From positions 1,984,001-2,048,000 of the forward strand of contig OU015569.1 in the NCBI GenBank assembly GCA_907165135.1: a stretch of 64,000 bases of DNA, read 5' to 3'. A program made the translations under genes and the position numbers. Origin of the DNA: Oikopleura dioica. Its lineage: Eukaryota; Chordata; Appendicularia; Copelata; Oikopleuridae. Positions 1 to 12,456 of the stretch are shown here, one piece after another. A model generated the notes under the pieces. That model was not told the DNA's origin, did not search any database, and saw nothing but the letters and a program-made list of their open reading frames with translations. Every line of letters starts with the position of its first letter. Position 1 is the stretch's first letter.

Positions 1-1154
1 TATTGCTTGTTCCATCTAGAATACTTACTTTTATGCTGCTAATTAGGAGAGTTAATGAGATGGACTTCTGATAAACCCTCTCTCTGCAGAAACGAAGAGG
101 ATTTTATTTCTTTTAAAATGAAGCGATCTACTTTCCGAGTCGAAATTCTATATCTTTGAATCTTTGGCAAAGTTCTGATAGATTAGTTCTCGCTTGAGTG
201 CTCAAGAATAACAACTGATGGTTGCTCGATGCGAGTATAAGTCGCCCAAGCAGGCCAATTTCATCGTAAACGATGATTTACAACAGGCACGCGCAACACC
301 TGCCCTACTACAGTAACATACAGTAGCCAAGAAGTGAAATATACCGACGGCGCGCACAAAGGGATGATCTTCTGAGGGTAATCCAGTTTATGGTCCCCTA
401 TTATCCCCAACATACTGACAATGCGACTCGCGCTGGCTCCCCGCCAACTGCCGATAGATCTCGGCTCCTATCGCCGACGATTTCAGAAAAAAAAACGAAG
501 CAGGTTCAGAAGAAGGCTGGAAAAAAGCCAAAGTATGGACAAAACGCTCTTAGCGAAATTATTAATGCCCAGCGCTTTCAATTTCGAGTGCTATCGCAAT
601 TTCAGCCCTGACAAATAAAACAATCAAAAATACTGCAAGACTTGGTCAGAATATTTAAAACTGGAAGGCTTCGATTCCAAGCTTTTAACTTTTTAATTCG
701 CTGAGTCGATAAGAGCCTGTCATTTTTGTACTTTGAGCGTCAGCTATGTTTATGCCGAGTTTGTCAGAAGTCGCCTTCATTTAGGCTCCCGTAGTCCTTG
801 ACCCTGTTAGCGCTGCCATGTCCCTATTACTTTATGGGCCATCGGCGCCATGTTTGAAAGTGGCTTCTTGTCTGATCTCGGTTCCGCCCCGCCGCGCGTT
901 TTGATCTCAATCAGCAGAACTCGCTGCTCAGAAAAGAAACTCTCAGGTACTTTCTACTGGCGCCCATCCAAAATTACTTTCAATCCGAAATCGCTCTTCC
1001 TTGATTCACGAGTAAATTTTCGTTGAATTTTAAACCATTCAACAGTTTAGTCCAACGAACTTCGCTGACGATAAAAGAAGATAATTTATTCATGTCTTTC
1101 GTGAAGCGTCACATCTTTTTTTTACTTTTTTCGTAATTTCACAGTTTTCACAAA
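1..1154. other. No supported gene
   Basis: No reading frame here looks like conserved protein. Two overlapping frames of 65-73 codons at about 390-618 are compositionally unremarkable, overlap each other, and have no recognisable domain or clear splice context. The stretch could hold upstream regulatory sequence for the polycystin-like gene that follows, or the 3' end of a gene outside the window; the sequence does not decide. Confidence 0.5.
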
Positions 1155-4100
1155 ATGTTCAATTTTTTTTCTTTCTTTTTCGTTTTTTCTTGTGCCGAAA
1201 ATTCGGATCCGCAAAGTGTCCATTACTTCGAGAGAACACATGATAACGGAAATTCTATTCAAGGGACTCAGAGTGTTCTTGAAGCAGTATGCGAATCCCC
1301 GACAGTGCAAGGAAACTTACCAGGTCGAGTTTTGCTAGCTCTCTTCGTTGATTTCCTCCGTTGAAATCAATTCGAAACTCGAGAAAGGGGTGGATGTGAA
1401 ACTAAAATGGAACTCTCTGGAATCCTGGATAAAAGATCCAAACCAATCAAGATTTATTAATAAGACGATTCTTGTTAGAGAATCTCTCGAAAAATTAAAG
1501 ACGAAAAAATTCATAAATTGGCGAAATCAAGCGTACAGTAAAAACCGCTGGTTTGGGACACCTGAAAATCCTTCTGGTTTGGGACAGTCGGGCGAATTAA
1601 CGATCAAAGGCACGCGGCCACGGGGGTGTTTTTAAACTGACCGCTTTACCCGGAAGGCGAAAGTGGCGCGCGAGAGCAAAAGTGAAAATACTTCTAGTTT
1701 GGGACACGTGGGTGGACTAGGGGTGTCCCAGACCAGCGGTTTTTATTGTACAAGAACTCAACGTATCAATTTGTAGGCAAGCTCCTTTCTTAATTATTTC
1801 GTGCTTACGATGTTTAGCTGTCGAAGTTGGCGGAGTCGACAAAGAGATGGTTGCGTTTCCCATCAATGGTTCAGTAATGGTCAACGCTGTTATCTGTCAA
1901 CTCGCGGATGATGGTCACAAGTTTAATGACTTTCTTGGAGTTTACTGGCATTATCTGCTTGTTTCACAGCCGTTGGTTTCAAGAACCACATCCTGGATCG
2001 AAGATCAATGCACTAGTCATCAGGGCTCAGTTCCACACATAATCGACAACAGAATGTTTCACCATTTGACGATTTGGGGCAAATCAAGGAACATAACTGA
2101 CTTTCTCGTTCGAGCAAATGACGACCTACGATGGCTGAGTACTGACACAGATAGAGATGCGGCTAGGACAGGCTTGGTTTGAACAAATAGTTTTAACGAC
2201 TTTCTCGTTTGAATATTCTAAAAAATCAAATAAAAGGACCTTCATCGTATAAATTATTCAATGTTACTTCTGGACTCCTTCCTGTACCCGGTGATTTCAA
2301 ATTTGAAGATTACCAAGAAAATGAAAACGCATTAGGAACAGCTTTACTTTCACAACAATCAAAATTGTCAGTAAGAAGCAAGATATAAAGCTGAGAAAGT
2401 CTGCGAGTTCTCAAGCCACCGCGTCTTCGCTATCAAACCTGTCAATCAGACGGAAATTCCCGGTGTTCAATGCGAATCGACATCAGCGAGCTCTATCGAA
2501 GGATCCTCGACGGAAGATTACTTCTCTCCGAATTTTAACAGAAACAAAGTCCTTATTCATGGCATGGATTTTGGAAGTTGTGACGACCCGTTTTATTACA
2601 ACACTAGCATGAAATTTGATTCGCTTTCTTGGGAAGGCAACAGATATGGAAGCTCTGTCGAAGCTTGGCTTTTCCTTCCACGAACCCAAACGTCCGAAAT
2701 GGCGAACTTTGGTGCTATCCCAGGCATCGCGCCATTTACGCCTTGTGTCTCCAAATTTAAAGCTTCGGCAATGCCCAGAGCTTGTTTTAATCCTCTTGAC
2801 AATGTCACTCTTATGCTCGGGGTAACTTTTTTTATTCAGAAGAAATCATTAACTATTAATTGAGGTTAACATGAATTTGGAGGAACGCAACTACAAGGCC
2901 AGATGGCCAAGAGTTCGACTTCGTCTTCGGATAGACTTTTATGAAGAGGTAATCTTTCACCTTTTATGTTTATCATTTTTTTATCTCAGGCGGATTCATG
3001 GCTTCAAATTTACGAAAATGACCCATTTCGGTCGGAGTTTCATGAAGTTTCAGATCTCAGCACGCAAGAACTCACGATTGACTCCCACGACCGTGACATA
3101 ATTGTACTTCCTCTTCGCGATTCATCATTATTTCTTGCCAACGCAAGTCATGGACCCGATTATCATGTTCTTCTCCATTTCGAAGATTTGCCGGATTTCA
3201 GTGTCGCAATAAGGGATCAGGCATTCATCAAGACACTCGACAATGGACTCTACAGTACTTTCATGAGTTCGTTTTCCACGTATACTTTCGGAAATGGAGG
3301 TCAACCATTCTTGTTCACGGTGAAAAATGCGTCGAGTCTTCAAACGAAAAAGGAAATTAATTTCGATCTTGAACAGCCTGAGATCGGCTTTGCGAAAGAA
3401 AACTTTATTTATGGCTGGCGGAAGGACGGAAATACCGATTTAGTATTCGATTCACTAAAATATGACGACAGCCGATACGAACTTATAAACAGCACAGAGA
3501 CAACCAGCCACAAATGCTTCCACAACTGCATCAAGGCACCAGGTCTCTGTTTGACGTTCGATTTCAACAAGGATACTGGAATATGTTTTCGAGTCCATTT
3601 AAAATGGGCTTTCCACGGGACTGGAAGTGATCTATCTAAAACTCAACAATTTCTTCAGTACGACGATAGAAGAAGAAAAGCCGCTTATTTAGTTGAAGTC
3701 CCTAAAGAGGTCAATTTTACTCCTCGGGCAAAATTTTCAATACCTTCGCATAAGCTTTTTTATGCTCCTTCCACTACTGCTTTATCATTTGAACTATTTT
3801 TCAGGAATAGGTAGATTATTTCGTAAGAAAACTTACAATATGACAAAAAGTACCCTCACTTAGCAACGATATTGATGCCTGTAAATCTTTTGTAAAAGCC
3901 ATGTCTCCTTCGGATTTTTACGTCATTCATCGAGAAATTATAGAAGCTCAGAATCTGGAGAAATTTTACGAATGCAGAGTATACACAAAAATAACGTCAG
4001 AAGAGTTTGAAGATAAATTACACGGCGACACGACTATTATTGAGAGTTGGACCGATTGGTTTTCCTATGAATTTGAAGAAATGGATAATTATCGCTTCGA

Positions 4101-7100
4101 AACGATCGAGGACAACGGAGTAGATTGTAAATTTAGTGAACACCTTCCATCGTTTCACTATATCACAGATGATTTTGATGTCCTGAATATTCGATATTAT
4201 ACCGATATTTCAATGTGTTTTGAATATTGTAACGCTGATTCTAGATGCGATGCCTTTTACATTGTATTTGAACTAACATCGACTAGTACTACTATCTGTT
4301 ACTTCATTATTGCTGAGGACTGGAATCACTCAAGTGTTCAAGCGTGTCCAAGATTTAAGAAAACAGGCCACAGTAATGCAGGCGGACTAGAACCTTTTGG
4401 ACAGAGTTTGAAACACTTGCTCGAAAATACACTAACTCATGCTTACAAGACTTGTTATGGCCCTGCCGATGTCATATCATCAAAGTATGAACCATATATT
4501 TCAACAGCTTGGAAAATCGACGAGTCCCACAGTTTTGACTGCAGTGCCAATACTTCGCTGACGAATCGCTTTGTAATGAAAAATTTAGCAACAGGCGAAC
4601 AGGTGTGCTTCCCTTTGACCCTGACAATGATCGACAAACTTGAGTTCAACAAGTCGCCAGATAAATACGAAATGCAAATATCTGTTTGTGACATAAACGA
4701 ATGCCTAGCAAACCCTTGTGGCGATGCAGGTCAATGTGAAAATACAGGTTAGGTTTTTTTCTTTTACACTATATGAATTTTATATAATTGTGTATCATCT
4801 TTATTATCTTCCTTACTCTCCAAGAAAAATCTGAAATTTAGACGGTGGCTATGAGTGTGTTTGTGATGATGGTTATTCTCAAAGAAATTCTGAAGCAGTC
4901 TGTGAAGATATCAACGAATGCGATTCCCAAGAATGGAGAGGAAACTCTTTTTTTGTACAAGCTAAAAGACGCTCTGCCACACTGGATTCCGATGGACCTT
5001 GCAGTGAGCATGCGTATTGCATCAATCTTGAAGGTAGCTACGAATGTGAATGCAAAGCTGGATATGAAGGTATCAGCTGCAGAGGAATCGAATGTGATGC
5101 CGGCCACAATTGTACTGACATAAATGAATGCGAGACTTTCTGCTTTGGGGAAAATTCTGATTGCGTTAATACTCCTGGAAGTTTTACGTGTTCCTGCTCT
5201 ACTGGCTTTGCTTTCCAAGAAGGAGAATGCACAGACATTGACGAGTGTAGAGTTTCTACTTTCACTTGTTCTCAGAACTCAATTTGTAGTAACAATCTTG
5301 GAAGCTATTCGTGTGACTGTCAAAAAGGATTCACAAAAGCAGCCAATGGAGAGTGCGCGGACATTGATGAGTGCGATTATGATGTCTGCGAGTACGACTG
5401 CAGGAACACAGTCGGCAGTTACGAGTGCGTGTGTCCAGTAGGCACAGAAGTGGCAGGCAGCGGCAAATGTACCAAAGTGAAGAGCGAAGTAGAGATGAAG
5501 GATTCCGCCAAAATGACGAAGCAATTGATGGCGCAGATGGTAGACGAGTCTATGAAGAATGTCGTCAGCTCAATTGACTATACGATGAACAACATGGCTA
5601 ACTTTTCTGAAAAAGTTTCGCAAGCACTGTCGGAAACAGCAATTTCGCTGGAAAAGACGATCAAATCGATGGTGAATCCAAAGATGCCGGAAGAAGACCC
5701 GTTTTTGGAGCTTATTATGGCTCACGCATTCGACATGACAATGCGGAAGTCTTCAACAATGACCGAGGCGATGAGCAAAATGGCAGAATTTTTCGAGTTT
5801 GGAAATATTTTTGGAGAGTCTAATGATTTCTTTGCCCTAGCAGAGGGACAAGTCGGCAATTTAACATTGCCGAATTTAGAAATCCTCCAGTCAGCAAAAA
5901 CAAGAACTCTCAGCGGAAGCCTTAGAGCCTCTCAAATGAATGTCAACCCGTTTATCCATTCTTTGGGCGATCTTTCCCTTGATCCGAACGTTTTCTTTAT
6001 CGAAAGTTCTCCATCAGAAGTGCTTTTTCACGTTAAAAAGAAAAGTAACGCGAGAAGATTTACGAAAAGAATTGCGAAAAATTCGGGGGAAGTTATTCGA
6101 TTTGAACTGAAAGAAAAGGAAGAGTTTTTTGTCTTCATGCAGCCCGAGTCGCTTGATAGTTTTCGAGTGTACCTGAGTTTTTGGAAGGCGCCAGAGCCAC
6201 ATACCGGTGATTTTATTGAACAAGTGATTTTGCCAGATTGGAAAGGCATCTCAAACATCACTTCAATCGATTGCAAAAGAAGCAAATGCGAAGGAAATCC
6301 GTTCGGAATACGCCTGAGAGGAGATCTGCTCGACTTGTGTTTTATAAATGATCATTGCTCTCTGTTTCTGAGAATCGACAATGTCAACGCACCCGTGCAT
6401 CTTTCTATGGATATTTTGGCGTTTTCGTCGACTTGTTTGATAGAAAAAGGCTCATCTTGGAAATCTGATAGCTGTCAAATCAGTCCTGCTTCTACGGATA
6501 CAGATGTTTTTTGTCTCTGCAAGAATTTAACTGACAAAGTCATGATGACAACGAAGACTAATGGGCTTTCTGTTAGAATGAATTATTTATCAGGTTAAGT
6601 TGTATAGATTTCAGAAATCCTTAAAATAATATAGAAACGATTACGATTGTGACAACATGGACTGTTTCTATGGTTCCCCTCGTGCTGTTTTTCATTTGGG
6701 CGGCGATGCTTTCCCAAGCGCGTTTCACCGACAGACTGATTTTCAATCAATTACGTTTGCGACCAGTTCGTTCAATTTCTATCGCGCCAAAGAAACGCTG
6801 GTATATTCTGACAATAGAAACGCGGTTCTCTGTCAAGTCCGCGCCATCAGAAGTAACGTTGTCACTTTGCTCGACTGATTGGATAGGCACTGAAGTTTGG
6901 GAAACTGTAACTCTGAGTGGAAGAATTTATAACGGAGGCGTTTTTTGTTTCCTTGTTCAATTACAGCCAGGGTTAGAAACAAAGTTCCTAGAGCTTGATG
7001 CGGATGTAACAACTGGAGGGGACTTTGCATTCTATCCTTCAAAAGTGGAGATACGAAGAATCAACCGAGACATCTTCGATCTGCCCAAAATATTCAAACT

Positions 7101-9471
7101 GGAAAAATACTCTTCTGTAAAACATGATTTTCATTTTGATGGCGCAATTATGGCATCAAAGAACTCTTTGAAAACATCATATCCTGGATCTCAACCTTCA
7201 CCGTCTCCATTTCATGATCTACTCCTGGATCACTTTCTCTTTGAAAATTTCTGGACGACTCCATCTTTACTGAAACGCTACTCACACTTTTCTCAGACAA
7301 TGAGACGTCTTGTTGGTGGAATATCCGTTGGCATTGTGGTGTTCGTCAATTTTCTTTACTATCTTAATGTCCGTCCAGGATTTGTCTTTATCAATAGTCG
7401 AGTAATCATTTTTGGGCCATTCTATTTGAGTCCTCATCTGTTTTTGTCATCCTTGATTGCAGTGATGTTTTCAACGACGATCACGACAATGTTGAAATCT
7501 ATTTTAGAGAAAGTCCCACCAGCAAGTCTCAGTTGTCTCTCGCGCTCTGCAGTTATACTCAAAACATTCTATGTCCGAAATTTGATTTCGATCTTTCTGG
7601 TGCTAGTAATTTCGTGGCTGGCGATTCACTGCGCCGTGGGATATCAAAACTTGTCTGTCTTCGACCGCGATCTACTTGCAACATCGGTCTTTGTCTCTGT
7701 TGTCGCTGATGTTATATTTATTCCCTTATTGAAGAGTTACGCTTTGGCCGTTGCAAAGCGAGCGGTGAATTATCCGATCATTGTTATTTTTCCGAAACTA
7801 ACGGCAGAGTATCACACGAACCCATGCTCATCAACCATCTTCAAATCGACAACTACAGCGCTAGAAATGAAGAAAACAGTGAAACGATCAAAACAGCGTC
7901 GGGATATTCTGAAAACTCTTTTCAAGTTTCTCAAGCTGGGCCTAATCTCGGGCAGTCTTTTGGGCATCACGAACTCGATTGTCCCTACTGGGCAATCAAA
8001 ATTTTTTATTGATTCGAATATTCGACAAGCTCTTGAAGCTGGACTTGAAGATGTTTTGAGTATGAAAGACATTTGGACGTATTTGTCCAAAGAAACAATA
8101 TCTTTCATTCACCCGAATCATCTGTCGCCGAATGGAGAAAAGCTTTCTGAAGATAATCGCAAGTTTGCCGCCGACCTGGTGAATTTTCGACTGGGCCCGG
8201 CTATTCTAAAGCAGCACAGAAATACTTGTGGAATTTATGAAATCGGATGGAAGGAAAAGGAATCCAATGATACGGGTGTGTTGCAGAAAATGAAAGAGTC
8301 GCCACTTCACTCACCCTGGGTCTCTCATACAGAAAGTGTGATTCCTTCTGATTTGACGCTTCAGTCACCAATTGAAATCGAAGGTTGTGAGTTCTCAACG
8401 ATTCTAGGGACGTCAGTGACAAGTGGCAAATTTATTCTTGGCGAACTCCGTAAGAACAAGTGGATAGACTTGAAAAGCAGTGTAGTCATATTTGAACAGT
8501 CGTTTCTCCAAGCGCATTCAAATGCTTTCATTCAACTGCGCATCATTTTTGAACTAGTCGACGGCGGCGGAGTAGTCAGCTCCCTCACCATCCAACAGTT
8601 GAGGAATGTTGACCTCAGCGACAACACAATCGCAGTCAGCCTTACGATCTTCGGTTTCTTTCTGGCCGCGCAAATCATCTACTGCCTCAAACTGTTCACG
8701 CTGAAGAAACTGAGTTTCTACTCCTTCTTTCACTTTGGAATAATGTGCATGGACCTCTCTATCGTCGTAATTTTCATTTACCGAACTGAGTTGCTCCGCC
8801 AAACAATGGCTACCTTCACCATGAATCCAAAAGGCACGCCCAACTTCGGAAAGCTGTTTCTAGTTCAGTATCACTTCTTCTCCCTTGTTTCTGTATCTCT
8901 CTTTCTGCATATACTCTACTTGATACATATATTCTCGACGCTGAATATTGTCCGATCGTACAAGTACGTGATCAAGAGCTTGAGAAAATCACTGTCTCCG
9001 TTTCTAGGACTTTTGCTGCCAGTACAGGTAGATTTTACAATAAGTTGTTTTTTGTTTATCATTTTAGCTCGGCCTTGCATCGATCGTTTATCTTATTTTC
9101 CAAAGCTATTCGGTAATGTACAATGGCTTCTCTCATACTTTTCTTTTAATCATTTGGCAGGGCTATCTACGTCCTTCTGGTAACGCTGCTGCATTATTCA
9201 AATCACTTTAATGTGTTCAGATATGCGAGAAGAGATAGAAACGCTGCCAGGAGATTTGCAGATGTTGGCGAAGCTTATCTACCTGTTTCTCAACTTTTCG
9301 ATGCTCTTCCTTGTCATCAACATCATCATCACTATCATCTGCGACGAGAACACCCGCGTCCGAAAAATCGAGCACCAATTCGACTGGCTCCCTTTCACCA
9401 GCTACTGGACGAAAAAACGAGCCAAAAGTGTATTCAAACGAGCCAAAAAACTCTTTACTTTACAAAAATAA
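1155..9471 (+). CDS. Polycystin-1-like membrane receptor
   Basis: Polycystin-1-family proteins are large cell-surface receptors or channel subunits. The proposed first ATG (1155) opens a hydrophobic signal-like segment. From about 2.4 kb the frame is secure, with introns of about 25-60 nt. In order: extracellular segment; two PAN/apple-like cysteine modules (about 3.48-3.6 and 4.1-4.35 kb); calcium-binding EGF repeats (about 4.68-5.45 kb, repeated DINEC/DIDEC starts); a long juxtamembrane region; a GPS motif (6.42-6.56 kb, ending CLCKNLT); first membrane span (6.64 kb); PLAT domain (6.8-7.07 kb, begins WYILTIET); then many hydrophobic spans and a polycystin channel-like C terminus (8.55-9.47 kb). 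The last exons join at introns near 9009, 9112 and 9180. The AATAAA signal overlaps the stop codon. The region 1.15-2.3 kb is uncertain and is interrupted by a MITE. No PKD repeats or coiled-coil tail were recognised. Confidence 0.85.
1534..1750. mobile_element. Tc1/mariner-like MITE, about 213 bp
   Basis: Terminal inverted repeats of about 27 bp start CAGTAAAAACCGCTGG on the left (1536) and CAATAAAAACCGCTGG on the right (read on the minus strand from 1748). Each end is flanked by TA (1534-1535 and 1749-1750), the target-site duplication of Tc1/mariner elements. A subterminal unit, TTCTGGTTTGGGACA at left and TTCTAGTTTGGGACA at right, is repeated in direct orientation inside. There is no transposase. 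It lies inside the presumed 5' coding part of the polycystin-like gene and brings an in-frame stop, so it must be spliced out or it breaks that frame. Confidence 0.8.
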
Positions 9472-9472
9472 A
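9467..9472 (+). terminator. Poly(A) signal overlapping stop codon
   Basis: AATAAA overlaps the TAA stop of the polycystin-like gene. The next gene on the opposite strand ends at 9524, so the two genes converge with about 50 bp between stop codons. Confidence 0.6.
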
Positions 9473-9523
9473 AGAAATATAAATAATTATTTTCAACATT
9501 CACATTAGAATTGCTATCGTCAT

Positions 9524-12190
9524 TCAGGAACAATAGCGGTTATCAACAAAAAAGACATGTTCTCCAAATCTTCCGAATCCATCCAAGTCACGTGATAGTT
9601 GTTCTTTGTCGAAAACGTTCTTTCCTGGTCGCGGTTTCAGTGTTTCTGTACGACAAGAGTCATTCTTTGTGCATCCACCGAGGACGATGATTTTTCCATC
9701 TTGTTCCATGACCGCTAAAACATAGTTGGCCCAAAAGCCAGCAAACCTATTTTCCAACCTGGAGATATTCTAGAAGTTTTAAGCTGTGGACCGGAGATCC
9801 AGCTGTTTCCGTTGAAAATCCACACTCTTGAAGTACTTCCCGCTCCTCTGTTTCCTCCGAGCGTGAGCAGTCTTCCTTGAACGACCACTGTTGAGAAATC
9901 GTAAATAGTACCTTCGCTAAACGGTATCGAAGGAAGCTCGTTCCAGCGACCAGATTGGTAAGCCTCGACTTTTGGTTTTTCGTTTCCAGCGATCAGGGTC
10001 AGTTTTCCTTGATAGTTGTTTATTCCACCTCGCAAATGGTAGTGCAAATGATCGGGAAGCGCCTGAATTTATTGTTAAAGACTGGCTGCGATAAATGAGA
10101 TGACCTCTATCTGATTTATGTCTGAAAAACTCCAACAGCTTTTCAGACTGCCTCTCATTTGAGGAGAGCAAAAAGAGACCTCTTCCTTGTTTGAATAACA
10201 AAGCCCGCTTAAAAACTGGCTATCTAGCTTTTGCACACTTCTGAAGCCGCAGGAATCACGACCTAACGAGAAGATCTCATCGTTGTTGACTCCTGCGCCA
10301 AGAAAAAGAGGCTTGTCTTCCCAGAGAACTGAGCAAGATCGACTTATATGATCGAGATCTATTTCGTTCACAAGATCGATGTGTTCAAAGTCCCCAACGC
10401 CGATTTGATACTGATCAAGAGGATGAATTTAAACAATCTACAAAGAATTCTTTGCTGAAAATTTTCATCCCTTGCTTGAATACAACCATATTGCCGAGCT
10501 CGTGCTCAGCCATGACCAGGAATGTATCTTTTACTCCACAAACGCCGCAGGTTTTTCGACAAACTTCGAGAAACAACTCGTTATGCTCAAGGAAGCAGTT
10601 TTCTTTGTTCTCAACGCAAGTTGGCAAGATATCGCCGCATTCTCCATCACGAATTTCCGAAACAAAAGTGGTTGTAGACGCCGTCGTCATTGTCCAGCCA
10701 TCAGTCGTCGATGTTTCAAATGATTCTGTTCTTGTTACGACTTCTGTTGTTGTTGACGTTGTTGTTGTTGTTGTTGTTCTTGTCGTAGTTCTTTTGGTTG
10801 AAATAGTCATCGGTTTGCATTCTGCCGAACAGGTTTTAAAACAGTTATTCTTTATGTAAGATTGGTTACATCTAAATACGTTGTTATTTTCTAAAAATTT
10901 AAATTCACTTACGATGGGACTAAACGATCACAATTGCTCCAAATATCAATGCATTTGCGCCCCTCGAACTCCATTGAGGGCGTCGCTGCAACTGTAGAGG
11001 TGATCGTATTTTTAGTGGTTGGAATAAATGAAATGTATTTATCCACATTCATAGTAAGATTAATCTTTGGAGTTGGTCTAGTTGTTGTTCTTCTAGTCGT
11101 TGTTTTCCTGGTTGTTGTGGTTCGCTTTGTAGGCGTTTTTCGAGTTGTCTTTTCAGGCCTTGGTCTTTTTGTACGCGCTGTCGTTCTCTTCGTTGTCCTC
11201 TTCGTTGTTGGCTTCGGAGTAGGTGGCATTGTGACAGACACGCGGCAAAGGCCACACGTTTTCTGACAGTATTTTCGAATCTGTTCAGTCAGTGCAGAGC
11301 CCGGAGAACTGTGACAGTATTGCTTCGTAGTGCTACAGTTTGTGGCTCGATCAGAACAAGAGGATGAATTCTGAGTTGGCTGTACAAGTTGTTGTTGATA
11401 AGCTGGAGTTCGATTTGGATATTGATGGTTGTATTGGCTGTATGTACTAGCCACTGTTGGAGCCTGGGTGAGATGGGCATAAGGTGTATAATACGCTGGC
11501 GTCGGATAGGCCGGTTGGAATTGATAAGGTTTTTGAGGATATTGCCAGGGATTGTGGTACTGCGGTTGGGTGAATTGATACTGTGGCAGGGATGGAGAAC
11601 CCATCGTAAATGGATATCGCTGCGTAAATGCGATAGGTGCTGCCGTAGCCCATGAAGACTTCGTAGTTTTAGGTTTCCTGGTAGTTCTTTTTGTTGTTCT
11701 CCGAGGCTTAGTTGTTTTTGGCTTTCTTGTTGTCTGAAAAGATGGTATTTGAGATATTTATAAATTAACGAGATTTTACCTTTGTTTTCTTCTTAGACTT
11801 CGATTTATTTTGGTTACTAGACTTATTTCCACACAGACCACATGTCTTTTTACAATTCTGGGCGTACGTACTTCCTGGATTCGAGCAAAGAAATTGATAT
11901 GTTGGGCAGGTACTAAAGACATCAGCGCACATCGTTGCGGCCATGAAATTAACTCCGTATTTTGCTGCCACTTTGCGCGCGTATTTACGCTTTGCTTGCC
12001 GCATCGGCTTTTCTATCTGCCTCTTCTGATACTGCGTGAGTTGTGGCTTTTCATTGCACGCGTTGCACGTCACTTTGCAAGAATCTCTTATGTATTTGTT
12101 TGAACACTCATGAGCAAGGGAATTGCAATTTATAAAGTTGTCTGAGCACGCCGAGATGACCGAAAATGTAAGGAACGGAAAAAGCTTCAT
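9524..12190 (-). CDS. Secreted multi-ShK, Thr-rich, kelch-repeat protein
   Basis: The start at 12190 opens a signal peptide (MKLFPFLTFSVISACS). Five six-cysteine ShK-type modules follow, with typical endings KTCGLCG and KTCGVCG: two in exon 1 (about 12.15-11.82 kb), one near 11.3 kb, one split by an intron at about 10.9 kb, and one near 10.65-10.54 kb. Between them are basic Thr-rich linkers and a Pro/Tyr/Gln-rich stretch (11.6-11.4 kb). The C terminus is kelch-like, with GG motifs in LTLGGNRG and IIVLGGC. I join the exons through introns at about 11.72-11.77, 10.88-10.91, 10411-10441 (31 nt), 10.06-10.10 and 9717-9760, each of which keeps the frame. ShK modules occur in many ordinary secreted animal proteins, so no toxin role is implied. 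Likely extracellular; function unknown. Confidence 0.75.
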
Positions 12191-12456
12191 TATTATCGTA
12201 AAATGTTCTGATACAATTTACAACCATCTTCATGAAAGAAAGGATGGAACTTTGCCTCGGGCTGCAGTGATTCTAACTCCTCGTGACGGGATGATTATGA
12301 TTCTTGGAATTTTTAAAATTTATAAAGTGAAAAATTAAGAGTCAGTTGTTCGTTTTATTATTTTTGAAGTGCTCGTTGTTTTCAGTGTCCTCAGATATTT
12401 ACAGAATTTGGAGAGGTGTCCTAGCGGCTTGTGCATTTCTTGTAGTTCGTGATTGC

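Noticed and set aside
390-618. Two overlapping open frames of 65-73 codons
   Set aside because: They overlap in different frames, have low-complexity basic composition and no homologous motif or splice context.
640-700. tRNA T-arm-like TTCGATTC
   Set aside because: No A box, acceptor stem or anticodon arm can be built around it.
10736-10800. GTT microsatellite-like array on the plus strand
   Set aside because: It is the coding strand complement of Thr codons in the secreted protein, not an independent repeat locus.
9524-12190. ShK modules as evidence for a toxin gene
   Set aside because: ShK modules are common in ordinary secreted animal proteins; five modules with Thr-rich and kelch parts do not resemble a short toxin.
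12123-12338. Plus-strand frame over the ShK gene start
   Set aside because: It is a shadow of the minus-strand first exon and 5' flank.
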